Part shown: positions 18,124 to 26,880 of the stretch, piece by piece
How positions within the stretch are numbered: the stretch's first letter is position 1
How the letters are laid out: every line of letters starts with the position of its first letter
NCBI RefSeq assembly: GCF_018279705.1
Contig: NZ_CP036498.1
Coordinates: forward strand, 4,171,001 to 4,235,000
Length of the DNA: 64,000 nt
Reading direction: 5' to 3'
DNA from: Tardiphaga alba
GTDB lineage: Bacteria; Pseudomonadota; Alphaproteobacteria; Rhizobiales; Xanthobacteraceae
Made by a program: the position numbers and the translations under genes
Notes under the pieces: generated by a model
Seen by the model: only the letters and a program-made list of their open reading frames with translations
Told to the model about the DNA's origin: nothing
Databases searched by the model: none

Positions 18124-18729
18124 CTACGCATTCGAACGGTCACCTTCCTCAACAAACTTCATCAACGCCCCCAAATCCCCACGATCCGCCGCCTTCAGCG
18201 CCGCGATATATGCGACCCGCCGCTCATTCATCTGCTGCAGGTCATAGCCGCCTGCCCAGTCGATCGGCGCCACCTTGTAGACCCGCGTCAGCACCGTATC
18301 GGCCATGATGCGCGCGTGGCGGCCATTGCCGTTGGCGAAGGGATGGATCGCCACCAGCCGATGATGCAGCCTGATGGCTGCTTCCGACGGTGGATAGGTT
18401 TTGTGTTCGACCCAGTACCGCGCATCATCCATCAGGCTGCGCAGCTCGACGGCGATGCGGATGGGATCGACGCCGATATTCTTGCCCGTGGTGCGAAAGC
18501 GGCCGGCCCAATCCCACACCTCGCCGAACAGGCGCTTGTGCAGCGTGACCACAAATCTGTCGGTCAGCACTTCGCCGCGCTGCCGCGCCGCCCAGGCCAT
18601 GCCCGACTGGATATTCACCTGCTCCAGCTCGTCGAGCTGGAGGCGCGTGGTGACATGCTTGTGCTTGAGCCCGCCGAGTTCATCCGGGTCCAGCGGCGTC
18701 GCGCCTTCCGGATGCTCGGCCGCCTTCAT
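18124..18729 (-). CDS. mobile mystery protein B, Fic-domain toxin-like protein
   Basis: A 201-residue Fic-domain protein. The motif HPFANGNGRHAR (residues 129-140) is complete for the loop and arginine. The acidic residue usual before Gly-Asn-Gly is Asn, as in several members of this family. Fic enzymes transfer AMP or related groups to target proteins. This is the downstream half of the mobile mystery A/B pair: its start overlaps the A gene by four bases (ATGA at 18726-18729), indicating coupled translation. The pair behaves as a toxin-antitoxin-like mobile module (family knowledge); the target is unknown. Confidence 0.9.
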   Translation of the reverse strand: MKAAEHPEGATPLDPDELGGLKHKHVTTRLQLDELEQVNIQSGMAWAARQRGEVLTDRFVVTLHKRLFGEVWDWAGRFRTTGKNIGVDPIRIAVELRSLMDDARYWVEHKTYPPSEAAIRLHHRLVAIHPFANGNGRHARIMADTVLTRVYKVAPIDWAGGYDLQQMNERRVAYIAALKAADRGDLGALMKFVEEGDRSNA

Positions 18730-19190
18730 GGCTCGTTCCAGAAATCGGCCGGCATGTCGCGCGCGAGCTGATGTTTGAGGCGATCGATCTCCCTGGCGAT
18801 GCTCTCATCCGGCAGCACCTGGCTTTCCAGCGCCATATGCTTGCTCGCTGCATGGACCAGCGCCGTCGCCTTCCTGCGCGCCTGCGCGAGGATGACGTCC
18901 TCGATGCGCCCGCCTTCAGGCACGACAGCATAGACAAAGCGACACCCCATCGCCTCGGCCGTCGCCTGCATGGATTTCAGTGTGATGCCGCCCTCGCCCT
19001 CAGAAGTCTCCGCCTGCGCGATCCGGGCACGGGTTACCCCCATCCGCCGCGCCAGTTGGGCGCCGGACATGCCCAGCGACTTGCGCACGGTGCGTAGCCA
19101 GCCCTCCGGCGGAGGCGCCTCCCAGTCTTGCGCAGCGTTGCGATCGGCAACCCGCTGATATTGCTGCTGAACGAGCTGCCTGACACTCAT
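18726..19190 (-). CDS. mobile mystery protein A, XRE-type antitoxin/regulator
   Basis: A 154-residue protein with a Cro/C1-type HTH at about residues 32-65 (LGMSGAQLARRMGVTRARIAQ) and the GCRFVYAVVP segment typical of mobile mystery protein A. It precedes and overlaps the Fic-domain partner. It probably represses its own promoter and counters the Fic protein. A sequence T-S-E-G-E-G (about 82-87) formally fits the Fic-inhibitory motif (S/T)xxxE(G/N), but it lies by the HTH and may be chance. Three TATACG-type half sites lie just upstream of the start and are good operator candidates. Confidence 0.88.
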   Translation of the reverse strand: MSVRQLVQQQYQRVADRNAAQDWEAPPPEGWLRTVRKSLGMSGAQLARRMGVTRARIAQAETSEGEGGITLKSMQATAEAMGCRFVYAVVPEGGRIEDVILAQARRKATALVHAASKHMALESQVLPDESIAREIDRLKHQLARDMPADFWNEP

Positions 19191-19205
19191 GCGTCAATCC
19201 ATAAC

Positions 19206-19244
19206 TATACGAAAACATCACAACGTATATCTATGAATATACCG
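19206..19244 (-). promoter_or_regulatory. candidate operator of the mobile mystery A/B pair (three half sites)
   Basis: In an AT-rich gap upstream of the A gene, TATACG (19206-19211), CGTATAT (19224-19230) and ATATACCG (19237-19244) form two overlapping inverted repeats: TATACG-N12-CGTATA and GTATAT-N6-ATATAC. This is a plausible binding array for the XRE-type antitoxin, overlapping the expected promoter. The assignment is inference from symmetry and position. Confidence 0.5.
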
Positions 19245-19303
19245 TATTATATTTCTCGTCAATATATATGCATACAAGCCAAATTTAGCAGGCGAGATGG
19301 AAA

Positions 19304-19323
19304 TGGCCGGGACAAGCCCGGCC
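19304..19323. repeat. TGGCCGGG-n4-CCCGGCCA hairpin
   Basis: TGGCCGGG (19304-19311) and CCCGGCCA (19316-19323) form a tight 8-bp stem between cynS and the mobile mystery pair. It is a typical small dispersed palindrome of these genomes. Its position beyond the cynS stop codon suggests transcript-end function. No U tract is present. Confidence 0.55.
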
Positions 19324-19357
19324 ATGACGCACGATCATCAACCGTCGCCCTACGCCC

Positions 19358-19846
19358 TCACTCCTCCTTGAACCCATATTCCGGCACGTTCCCGCTCGCG
19401 CCGTAATATTTATACGGCAGGAATTTTCCGCTCATCGTGATCTTCACGCGGTCGCCCTTGGGGTTTGCCACGCGCTCGAAATCGAAGTCGAAATCGATGG
19501 CCGACATGATGCCGTCGCCGAATTCTTCCTCGATCAGCATCTTCCAGGCCGGGCCGTTCACCATCACCATCTCATAGAAGCGATAGATCAGCGGGTCCTG
19601 CGGCGGCATCTGCATGGTTTCGGCGCGCATCGGGATTTCGTTGAGCATCGCGGTCTCGGCCTTGGTGAGGCCGAACAGTTCGCCCGCATTGGCCGCCTGC
19701 GGTTTTGTCAGCTTCATGTTGCCGAGAATGGCGCCGACGATCAGCACATCGGAATAGCCGCCGATCTTGCCGCAGATATATTTCCAGCTCCATTCCTTCT
19801 CGCGCTTGATGTCGAGCAGCTTTTCGGTGAGGTCGGATCGCAGCAT
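19358..19846 (-). CDS. cynS: cyanate hydratase (cyanase)
   Basis: A 162-residue cyanase, which converts cyanate and bicarbonate to ammonia and two CO2 (via carbamate). Catalytic residues line up with the family: Arg89 and Glu92 in IYRFYEM and Ser115 in FGDGIMSAIDF. The N-terminal half is the helix-turn-helix-like oligomerisation domain. Family length is about 150; this one has a slightly longer C-terminal tail. It follows the ABC transporter ATPase gene by 21 bases and ends the cyn operon, which strongly suggests that the transporter carries cyanate. Confidence 0.96.
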   Translation of the reverse strand: MLRSDLTEKLLDIKREKEWSWKYICGKIGGYSDVLIVGAILGNMKLTKPQAANAGELFGLTKAETAMLNEIPMRAETMQMPPQDPLIYRFYEMVMVNGPAWKMLIEEEFGDGIMSAIDFDFDFERVANPKGDRVKITMSGKFLPYKYYGASGNVPEYGFKEE

Positions 19847-19867
19847 GGTCTTCTCCTTTGCAGATGA

Positions 19868-20755
19868 TCAGCGCGCAGCGCTGTGAAGAGACGGCATCGT
19901 TGGCGCCTCGGTGAATGTGGGCCGCACCACGGGGACGTTGCGCGGATCGTGGTCCGGCGTGGTGGCGGTAAACGTCTTGCTGCGCGTCACCAGGAAATCG
20001 ATGATGTGGTTGCGCAGCGCGTAGTAATGCGGGTGCTTGTGCAGATCGATGCGGGCACGGTCCTTCGGCAGCGGGTTCTCGACGATCTCCGCCAGCACCG
20101 CGCCGGGGCCGTTGGTCATCAGAAAGATCTTGTCGGCGAGATACATCGCCTCGTCGACGTCATGGGTGATCATGAACGTCGTCTGCCCGGTCTCCAGCGT
20201 GACGCGGCGGACCTCATCCTGCAGCGTGCCGCGGGTCAGCGCGTCCAGCGCCGAAAACGGCTCGTCCATCAGCATGATCTTCGGCGTGATCGACAGCGCG
20301 CGCGCGATGCCGACACGCTGTTTCATGCCGCCAGAGAGCTCGGACGGCCGTTTGTGCTCAGAGCCTGTAAGGCCGACCTTGTCGATGAAGGTCTGCGCGT
20401 GTGTCCGGATCTTTGCCTTGTCCCATTTGCGCCATTTCGACGAGACCGCATAGGCGATGTTGCCCATGACGGTCATCCACGGCAGCAGCGCGTGGCTCTG
20501 GAAGATCACCGCGCGGTCGAGGCTGGTGCCGGAGATCGCCTGGCCATCGACGATCACGGTGCCCTCACTGGGCTCGTCGAGCCCGGCGAGAATGTTGAGC
20601 ACCGTAGTCTTGCCGCAGCCGGAATGGCCGATGATGCAGCCGAATTCGCCGGGCGCCAGGGATAGCCAGAGATCCTCGAAAATCGTGGTGGTGCCGCCCG
20701 CCGGCTGCGGATAGCGCCTGGCGATGCCTTCGATGGAAATGAACCTGGCGGTCAT
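19868..20755 (-). CDS. cyanate/nitrate-type ABC transporter ATP-binding protein
   Basis: A 295-residue ATPase of the NrtC/D-SsuB-TauB group. Walker A is GHSGCGKTT (43-51), the signature is LSGGMKQRV, and Walker B is IMLMDEPFSALDAL, with the switch His in MITHDVDEAM. The C-terminal 50 residues are Pro/Thr-rich. The ATG at 20755 has GGGGAGGG upstream; that Shine-Dalgarno is part of the palindromic repeat filling the gap to the permease gene. The frame is open further upstream through the repeat, which is not coding. Linked to cynS, it probably powers cyanate import (CynD-like). Confidence 0.92.
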   Translation of the reverse strand: MTARFISIEGIARRYPQPAGGTTTIFEDLWLSLAPGEFGCIIGHSGCGKTTVLNILAGLDEPSEGTVIVDGQAISGTSLDRAVIFQSHALLPWMTVMGNIAYAVSSKWRKWDKAKIRTHAQTFIDKVGLTGSEHKRPSELSGGMKQRVGIARALSITPKIMLMDEPFSALDALTRGTLQDEVRRVTLETGQTTFMITHDVDEAMYLADKIFLMTNGPGAVLAEIVENPLPKDRARIDLHKHPHYYALRNHIIDFLVTRSKTFTATTPDHDPRNVPVVRPTFTEAPTMPSLHSAAR

Positions 20756-20760
20756 GGTTG

Positions 20761-20894
20761 CACCCTCCCCTGCAGGGGGAGGGTCGAGCGGCCGCAGGCC
20801 GATCGGGGTGGGGTGGCGCATTCACCCCCACCCGCCGCACTCACGCGCGCTGCCGCGCGCCTGATCGCGGCGACCTCCCCCTGCAGGGGAGGTG
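20761..20894. repeat. CCTCCCCTGCAGGGG palindromic element, copy 1 (between ATPase and permease genes)
   Basis: The element begins CACCCTCCCCTGCAGGGGGA and ends CCTCCCCCTGCAGGGGAGGT, with GGGGTGGGGT / CACCCCCACCC in the middle. The ends are each self-complementary around CTGCAG, and the whole is a large inverted repeat. It sits inside the operon, between cistrons, and one end supplies the ribosome-binding site of the ATPase gene. A second copy lies upstream of the permease gene. Confidence 0.8.
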
Positions 20895-20934
20895 AAGAAA
20901 TGGGCGCTAGCTGACATTTCAAATCGCATCATCT

Positions 20935-21774
20935 TCACTCCGGAAACGTCACGAGGCGGGTGAAACGCGCGAGGATCTGATCGAGCAGCATGCCGACCAG
21001 CCCGATCATCAGGATCGCGATGATCACATTGGTGATCGACAAATTATTCCATTCGTTCCAGACGAAGTAACCGATGCCGGTGCCACCCACGAGCATCTCG
21101 GCGGCGACGATGACGAGCCAGGCGATACCGATGGAAATGCGCATGCCGGTGAGGATGGTGGGCGCGGCCGCCGGCAGGATCACGGTGAAGGCGCGGCGGA
21201 AGGTGCCGACTTCCAGCGTGCGCGCGACATTCACCCATTCCTTGCGCACGGACGCCACGCCGAACGCCGTGTTCAACAGCATCGGCCAGACCGAGCAGAT
21301 GAAGATCACGAAAATCGCGGACAGCGAGGAATCCTTGATCGTGTAGAGCGCGAGCGGCATCCAGGCCAAAGGCGAGATCGGCTTGAGCACCTGGATGAAG
21401 GGATCGAGCGCCTTGTTCATCAGCGGTGACATGCCGATGAGAAAGCCGAGCGGGATCGCGACCAGCACGGCGATGAGATAGCCCAGCCCGACGCGGCCGA
21501 TGGAATAAGCGAGCTGGATGCCGAGGCCCTTGTCGTTCGGCCCGTTGTCATAGAACGGCCGCTTGAGATGTTCCCAGAGTTTTGCGCCAACATCGAGCGG
21601 ACCGGGCATCGCGGATTTACCCTGGGTCGCAGTGATGCCCATGAGCTTTGCGTATTCCGGCGACATGGTGGTGGTCGCAGCGGTCTGCCGCGTGGCGAGA
21701 TGCCAGACGCCGATGAAGGCGAGAAAGATCGCGAGCGACACGACGGCCGCGCGAAAACGAAGGGATTTTGTCAT
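20935..21774 (-). CDS. cyanate/nitrate-type ABC transporter permease
   Basis: A 279-residue inner-membrane protein with about six hydrophobic segments and the ABC coupling (EAA) loop region near EWVNVARTLEVGTFRRAFTVILPAAAP, about residues 185-210. It belongs to the binding-protein-dependent permease family of NrtB/SsuC/TauC. It forms the channel through which the solute delivered by the upstream receptor passes. It lies between the receptor and ATPase genes, each gap holding a palindromic repeat. Linkage to cyanase suggests cyanate. Confidence 0.92.
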   Translation of the reverse strand: MTKSLRFRAAVVSLAIFLAFIGVWHLATRQTAATTTMSPEYAKLMGITATQGKSAMPGPLDVGAKLWEHLKRPFYDNGPNDKGLGIQLAYSIGRVGLGYLIAVLVAIPLGFLIGMSPLMNKALDPFIQVLKPISPLAWMPLALYTIKDSSLSAIFVIFICSVWPMLLNTAFGVASVRKEWVNVARTLEVGTFRRAFTVILPAAAPTILTGMRISIGIAWLVIVAAEMLVGGTGIGYFVWNEWNNLSITNVIIAILMIGLVGMLLDQILARFTRLVTFPE

Positions 21775-21784
21775 CGCTGGTCTC

Positions 21785-21903
21785 CACCCTCCCCTGCAGG
21801 GGGAGGGTCGGCTGCGCAGCGGCCGGGGTGGGGTGACGCACGCTCCGCCACCCCCACCCGCCGATACTGCGTATCGTCGACCTCCCCCCTGCAGGGGGAG
21901 GTG
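21785..21903. repeat. CCTCCCCTGCAGGGG palindromic element, copy 2 (between permease and receptor genes)
   Basis: It has the same layout as the copy at 20.76-20.89 kb: CACCCTCCCCTGCAGGGGGA at one end, CCTCCCCCCTGCAGGGGGAG at the other, and GGGGTGGGGT / CCACCCCCACCC inside. It again occupies an intercistronic gap of the cyn operon. Two copies in one operon suggest an effect on RNA processing or on relative gene dosage, as with enteric REP elements (inference). Confidence 0.8.
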
Positions 21904-21927
21904 AAGAACAACACCGACATCATCACG

Positions 21928-23307
21928 TCACGACGCCTTCTTGATCTTGAAGCTCGCCACATAGTCATCCGGCTTGGTCGGATCGAAGGTCTTGCCCATC
22001 ACCGCGAAAGACTTGTAGCTGGTGGTCGGCGGTGTCAGCCCCATCTCCTTCATCACCTTCGCGGTGTCCGTCGCGAGATAGATTTGCTCGGCCACGCCCT
22101 TGTAGTCGACGTCGCCCTTGATCTGGCCCCAGCGTTTCATCTGGGTCATCATCCACACCGCAAAGCTCTGCCAGGGGAACGGATCGAAATCGACGCGCTT
22201 GGGATCGGTCTTGATGCCGCCGAGCCCGTCCGCATAGGTGCCGGTGAGCACCTGCTCCAGCACCACCGGCGGCGCGTTGAGATAGGCGGCGGGCGCAATC
22301 GCTTCCGCGATCGACTTGCGGTTCTCCGCCTTCGAGGCATAGGCCGTGGCATCGACGATGGCGCGCGTCAGCGCGGCAAAGGAATTTGGCGCAGTGGTGA
22401 TAAACTCGCGGCTGGCGGCGAACGAACAACACGGATGCCCGTCCCAGATTTCCTTCGACAGGATATGCATGAAGCCGACGCCGTCATAGATCGCGCGCTG
22501 GCAGATATTATCCGGCGCGAGGAAGCCATCGATATTGTCGGCGCGCAGGTTCGCGACCATCTCCGGCGGCGGCACCGAGCGGATCTGGATATCCGCATCG
22601 GGATCGATGCCGTGTTCGGCGAGATAGTAGCGCAAGAGATAGTTGTGCATCGAATAGTCGAACGGGACGGCGATCTTGAAGCCCTTCCAGTCCTTCGGAT
22701 CGCGCTTGTCCTTGTGCTTCATGGCGAGCGTGATGCCCTGCCCGTTGATGTTCTCGATCGCCGGCACCGTGAACGGGATCGGCTGCGAGCCAAGCCCCAA
22801 TGAGATCGCGATCGGCATCGGCGCCAGCATATGCGCGGCGTCATATTCCTTGTTGATGGTCTTGTCGCGAATGACGGCCCAGCCGGCGGTCTTCACCACC
22901 TCCACCTTCAGCCCCTGCTTCTGATAGAAGCCGAGCGGATCCGCCATGATGATTGGCGTCGCGCAGGTGATCGGAATGAAGCCGACCTTGAGCTCGGTCT
23001 TCTCAAGTTTGCCCGCGCCCTGCGCGAAGACTTCAGTGGCCGTCTTGATCGGGAAGAACTGCGACAGCGCCGCCAGCGCCGAGGACGCGCCCACCGATGT
23101 GAGGAAGGCGCGGCGGGTGGCCTGCTGCGGAAACAGCTGACGCATCACGGCGGAAGCGACCACGCCCTCGTAGCGTTTCTCCGCGCTCTCGGAGGCATCG
23201 CATTGCAGCTGCAACGAAGCCTCATGGGCGGCGTCGCTGTCGTGCTGTCCGCAGCTGCAGCGGCCCAGGCGGCGATTGGGGTCGAACGGATTGTCGAATG
23301 TGGACAT
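21928..23307 (-). CDS. CmpA/NrtA-family ABC transporter substrate-binding protein
   Basis: A 459-residue receptor of the nitrate/bicarbonate/cyanate type. An unusual N-terminal extension of about 60 residues, with a CSCGQH cluster and further His/Cys, precedes a twin-arginine-like signal (TRRAFLTSVGASSALAALSQFF, Arg65-Arg66). This implies Tat export to the periplasm. The binding domain has VGFIPITCATPIIMA and GFLAPDNICQRAIYD, typical of NrtA/CmpA. The ATG at 23307 has GGAGGAG upstream. It is the first gene of the cyn operon and sits directly behind a sigma-54-type promoter. The ligand is probably cyanate, given cynS. Confidence 0.92.
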   Translation of the reverse strand: MSTFDNPFDPNRRLGRCSCGQHDSDAAHEASLQLQCDASESAEKRYEGVVASAVMRQLFPQQATRRAFLTSVGASSALAALSQFFPIKTATEVFAQGAGKLEKTELKVGFIPITCATPIIMADPLGFYQKQGLKVEVVKTAGWAVIRDKTINKEYDAAHMLAPMPIAISLGLGSQPIPFTVPAIENINGQGITLAMKHKDKRDPKDWKGFKIAVPFDYSMHNYLLRYYLAEHGIDPDADIQIRSVPPPEMVANLRADNIDGFLAPDNICQRAIYDGVGFMHILSKEIWDGHPCCSFAASREFITTAPNSFAALTRAIVDATAYASKAENRKSIAEAIAPAAYLNAPPVVLEQVLTGTYADGLGGIKTDPKRVDFDPFPWQSFAVWMMTQMKRWGQIKGDVDYKGVAEQIYLATDTAKVMKEMGLTPPTTSYKSFAVMGKTFDPTKPDDYVASFKIKKAS

Positions 23308-23338
23308 GTGACTCCTCCGGTGATGCTCCCGAGGAGTA

Positions 23339-23354
23339 TTCAAGGAGTGTGCCA
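23339..23354 (-). promoter_or_regulatory. sigma-54 promoter of the cyn transporter-cyanase operon
   Basis: On the minus strand TGGCAC-N5-TTGAA matches the sigma-54 -24/-12 consensus TGGCAC-N5-TTGCA except for one base in the -12 element. It lies 32 bases upstream of the receptor start, leaving a leader of about 20 bases. The divergent gene encodes a sigma-54 activator and three repeats lie 60-110 bases upstream, so the architecture is complete. Confidence 0.75.
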
Positions 23355-23412
23355 GCCGCGGCCACGCTGAGAAGTCCAAGTGCCGCAGGCGTTTTCGCAT
23401 CTGATTGGAAAT

Positions 23413-23462
23413 CACGAGATTTCGTGCTACACGAGATTTCGTAGCACGACTACGAAATCTCG
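23413..23462. promoter_or_regulatory. three upstream activator sites (CGAGATTTCGT repeats)
   Basis: CGAGATTTCGT occurs at 23415-23425 and 23432-23442, and as its reverse complement at 23452-23462; copies two and three match over 12 bases. GTGCTAC (23424-23430) and GTAGCAC (23441-23447) add a nested inverted repeat. The array lies upstream of the sigma-54 promoter on one side and touches the GGAG ribosome-binding site of the activator gene on the other. Binding there could both activate the cyn operon and repress the activator (inference). Confidence 0.72.
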
Positions 23463-23471
23463 GAGTCAACC

Positions 23472-25351
<1,880 letters not shown>

Positions 25352-25355
<4 letters not shown>

Positions 25356-25440
25356 CCCGGATGGAGCGCAGCGCAATCCGGGGACCGGCGTATCAACATA
25401 GCGCCGGTCCCTGCATTACGCTGCGCTCCATGCAGGCTAC
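25352..25440. repeat. GTAGCCCGGATG palindrome overlapping the activator stop codon
   Basis: GTAGCCCGGATGGAGCGCAG and CTGCGCTCCATGCAGGCTAC are the outer inverted arms; GGGACCGGCG / GCGCCGGTCC are inner arms. The TAG stop of the sigma-54 activator (25353-25355) lies inside the first arm. The element separates convergent genes. Confidence 0.78.
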
Positions 25441-25451
25441 AGGCCTGCGCC

Positions 25452-25937
25452 CTACTTCAGCGCCGCCTCCACCTTCGCAATCCCCGCCACCGCGCACACT
25501 TCATCCTTCTCGCCGCCCGGCGCGCCGGAGACGCCGACGGCGCCGATCACTTCATTCCCTGCCTTGATCGGCACGCCGCCGCCGACGGCGACCACATTGG
25601 GGATCTGCTTCAGATAGGCATTGGCGGGATCGGCCACGAGCTTCATGAATTCCAGCGAGGTCTGGCCGCGGGTGCGCGAGGTCCAGGCCTTGAGCCGGCT
25701 GAATTCCATCGTATGCGGATTGGTGCCGTCACCGCGGATCTGCCCGGCCACATTGCCGGCCTTATCGACGATGGTGACCGAGACCTTGTAGCCATCCTTG
25801 GTGCATTGATCGATCGTGCCCTGCATGATGGCCATGGCGAGGCCCATGGAGATGTTCTTCTCCATCTGCGGCGCCTGCGCGAAAGCAGGCATGGCGAAGC
25901 CTGCGGCCAGCACGGCCGCGAGTGTCAGTGAACGCAT
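25452..25937 (-). CDS. GlcG/HbpS family heme-binding-type protein, secreted
   Basis: A 161-residue protein with a signal peptide (cleavage near Pro-Ala-Phe-Ala-Gln) and the GlcG/HbpS (DUF336) fold. Landmarks are KVSVTIVDKAGNVAGQIRGDG, SRLKAWTSRTRGQTS and the glycine-rich NVVAVGGGVPIKAGNEVIGAVGVSGAPGGEKDEVCA. Family members bind heme or act as accessory sensors in the periplasm; no function is fixed. It is convergent with the sigma-54 activator and divergent from the HTH gene. Length is normal. Confidence 0.9.
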   Translation of the reverse strand: MRSLTLAAVLAAGFAMPAFAQAPQMEKNISMGLAMAIMQGTIDQCTKDGYKVSVTIVDKAGNVAGQIRGDGTNPHTMEFSRLKAWTSRTRGQTSLEFMKLVADPANAYLKQIPNVVAVGGGVPIKAGNEVIGAVGVSGAPGGEKDEVCAVAGIAKVEAALK

Positions 25938-26076
25938 GTGTTTCCCCCAATTTTTGTTGTCTGGTTGGAAACACGGAGTGTCGCGATTTCATCCGCGCGC
26001 GTCGCGCAAATTCGTTGCTGCGATGCAACCCGCTCCGCCTCTTGCAACCTCCGCGAATAGGCATATAGTCCCCTTC

Positions 26077-26790
26077 ATGGCACATCCCCTCAATCCTCTC
26101 TTCAACAACTGGCACCGCGTCCACGACGCCTCCGAGGAGCCGGTGCTGCGCCTGCGGATCCGGCCTGATGTGGACGACGACGGCCAGCCGCCCATTCCCG
26201 ACCGCCCGAAGGGCTCCAAGCGGCTGCACACCAATGCCACGGTGGCCACGACGCGCCGGCTGATCGAGGAGACGACGCTGAGCTACAAGCAGATCGCGCA
26301 GCGCACCGGCGCGACCCACGGCACCGTCGGCCGCTGGGCCCGCGAATTCGGCTGGAAGCGCCATCCCTTTGCGGCCCGCGCCACCGACACGGTGCCGACC
26401 GCCCGCGCCGGCCGCCGGCTCAAACTGCGCATGCTGGGCGTGAAACTGCAGGAGGTGGCCGAGCGCTGCGTCAATGAGCTGTGGGCCAGCCCCACGGTGG
26501 ACTACGAGCGGCTGATCAAGGCCATGGAGGCGTTCAAGGTGGCGCGCCTGATGGCGATGGGCAGCCGCCGCCCGCGCCGCCATCCCGAGCCCCGCGCGCG
26601 CACCGGCCAGGACTGGCTCGACCGCGACGCCGCGATCGCGAAGGGCGCTGAAGGACCTGCGCTGGGGCGGCGTCAATATCGAGCACATCCCGAGGAAGCG
26701 ATGGCCCTGCTGGAAGACGCGCACACGCCGCCGGAGGATCATCCGGCGCTGCGACCGCGCATAGCGAGGGGGCCGAGAAGGAGGAAGTAA
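26077..26790 (+). CDS. helix-turn-helix protein with a frame-swapped segment near the C-terminus
   Basis: A 237-residue protein. Residues about 65-100 hold a terminase-small-subunit or resolvase-like HTH (TLSYKQIAQRTGATHGTVGRWAREFGW), followed by a basic helical region. Between 26643 and 26691 the current frame reads Gly-Ala-Glu-Gly-Pro-Ala, while the neighbouring frame reads Lys-Ala-Leu-Lys-Asp-Leu-Arg-Trp-Gly-Gly-Val-Asn-Ile-Glu-His-Ile-Pro. The latter joins smoothly with EEAMALLEDAH. One extra G (26643-26645) and one missing C (26689-26691) would explain it. The ATG at 26077 is the likely start (MAHPLNPLFNNWHRVHD). The role is unknown; a DNA-binding regulator or phage-type packaging relic is possible. 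Confidence 0.75.
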   Translation: MAHPLNPLFNNWHRVHDASEEPVLRLRIRPDVDDDGQPPIPDRPKGSKRLHTNATVATTRRLIEETTLSYKQIAQRTGATHGTVGRWAREFGWKRHPFAARATDTVPTARAGRRLKLRMLGVKLQEVAERCVNELWASPTVDYERLIKAMEAFKVARLMAMGSRRPRRHPEPRARTGQDWLDRDAAIAKGAEGPALGRRQYRAHPEEAMALLEDAHTPPEDHPALRPRIARGPRRRK

Positions 26791-26880
26791 ATTGATTGTC
26801 TCTTTATCAGGGCATCAGTGTATCAATCCCTTTGCCCCACTTAAATGTACCGGGTCGAAATTCGTCTTCGGTGGATATTG

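Noticed and set aside
18960..19010. Fic-inhibitory motif (S/T)xxxE(G/N) in the mobile mystery A protein
   Set aside because: The T-S-E-G-E-G match lies beside the DNA-binding helix-turn-helix rather than in a separate inhibitory helix, and the motif is short enough to occur by chance.
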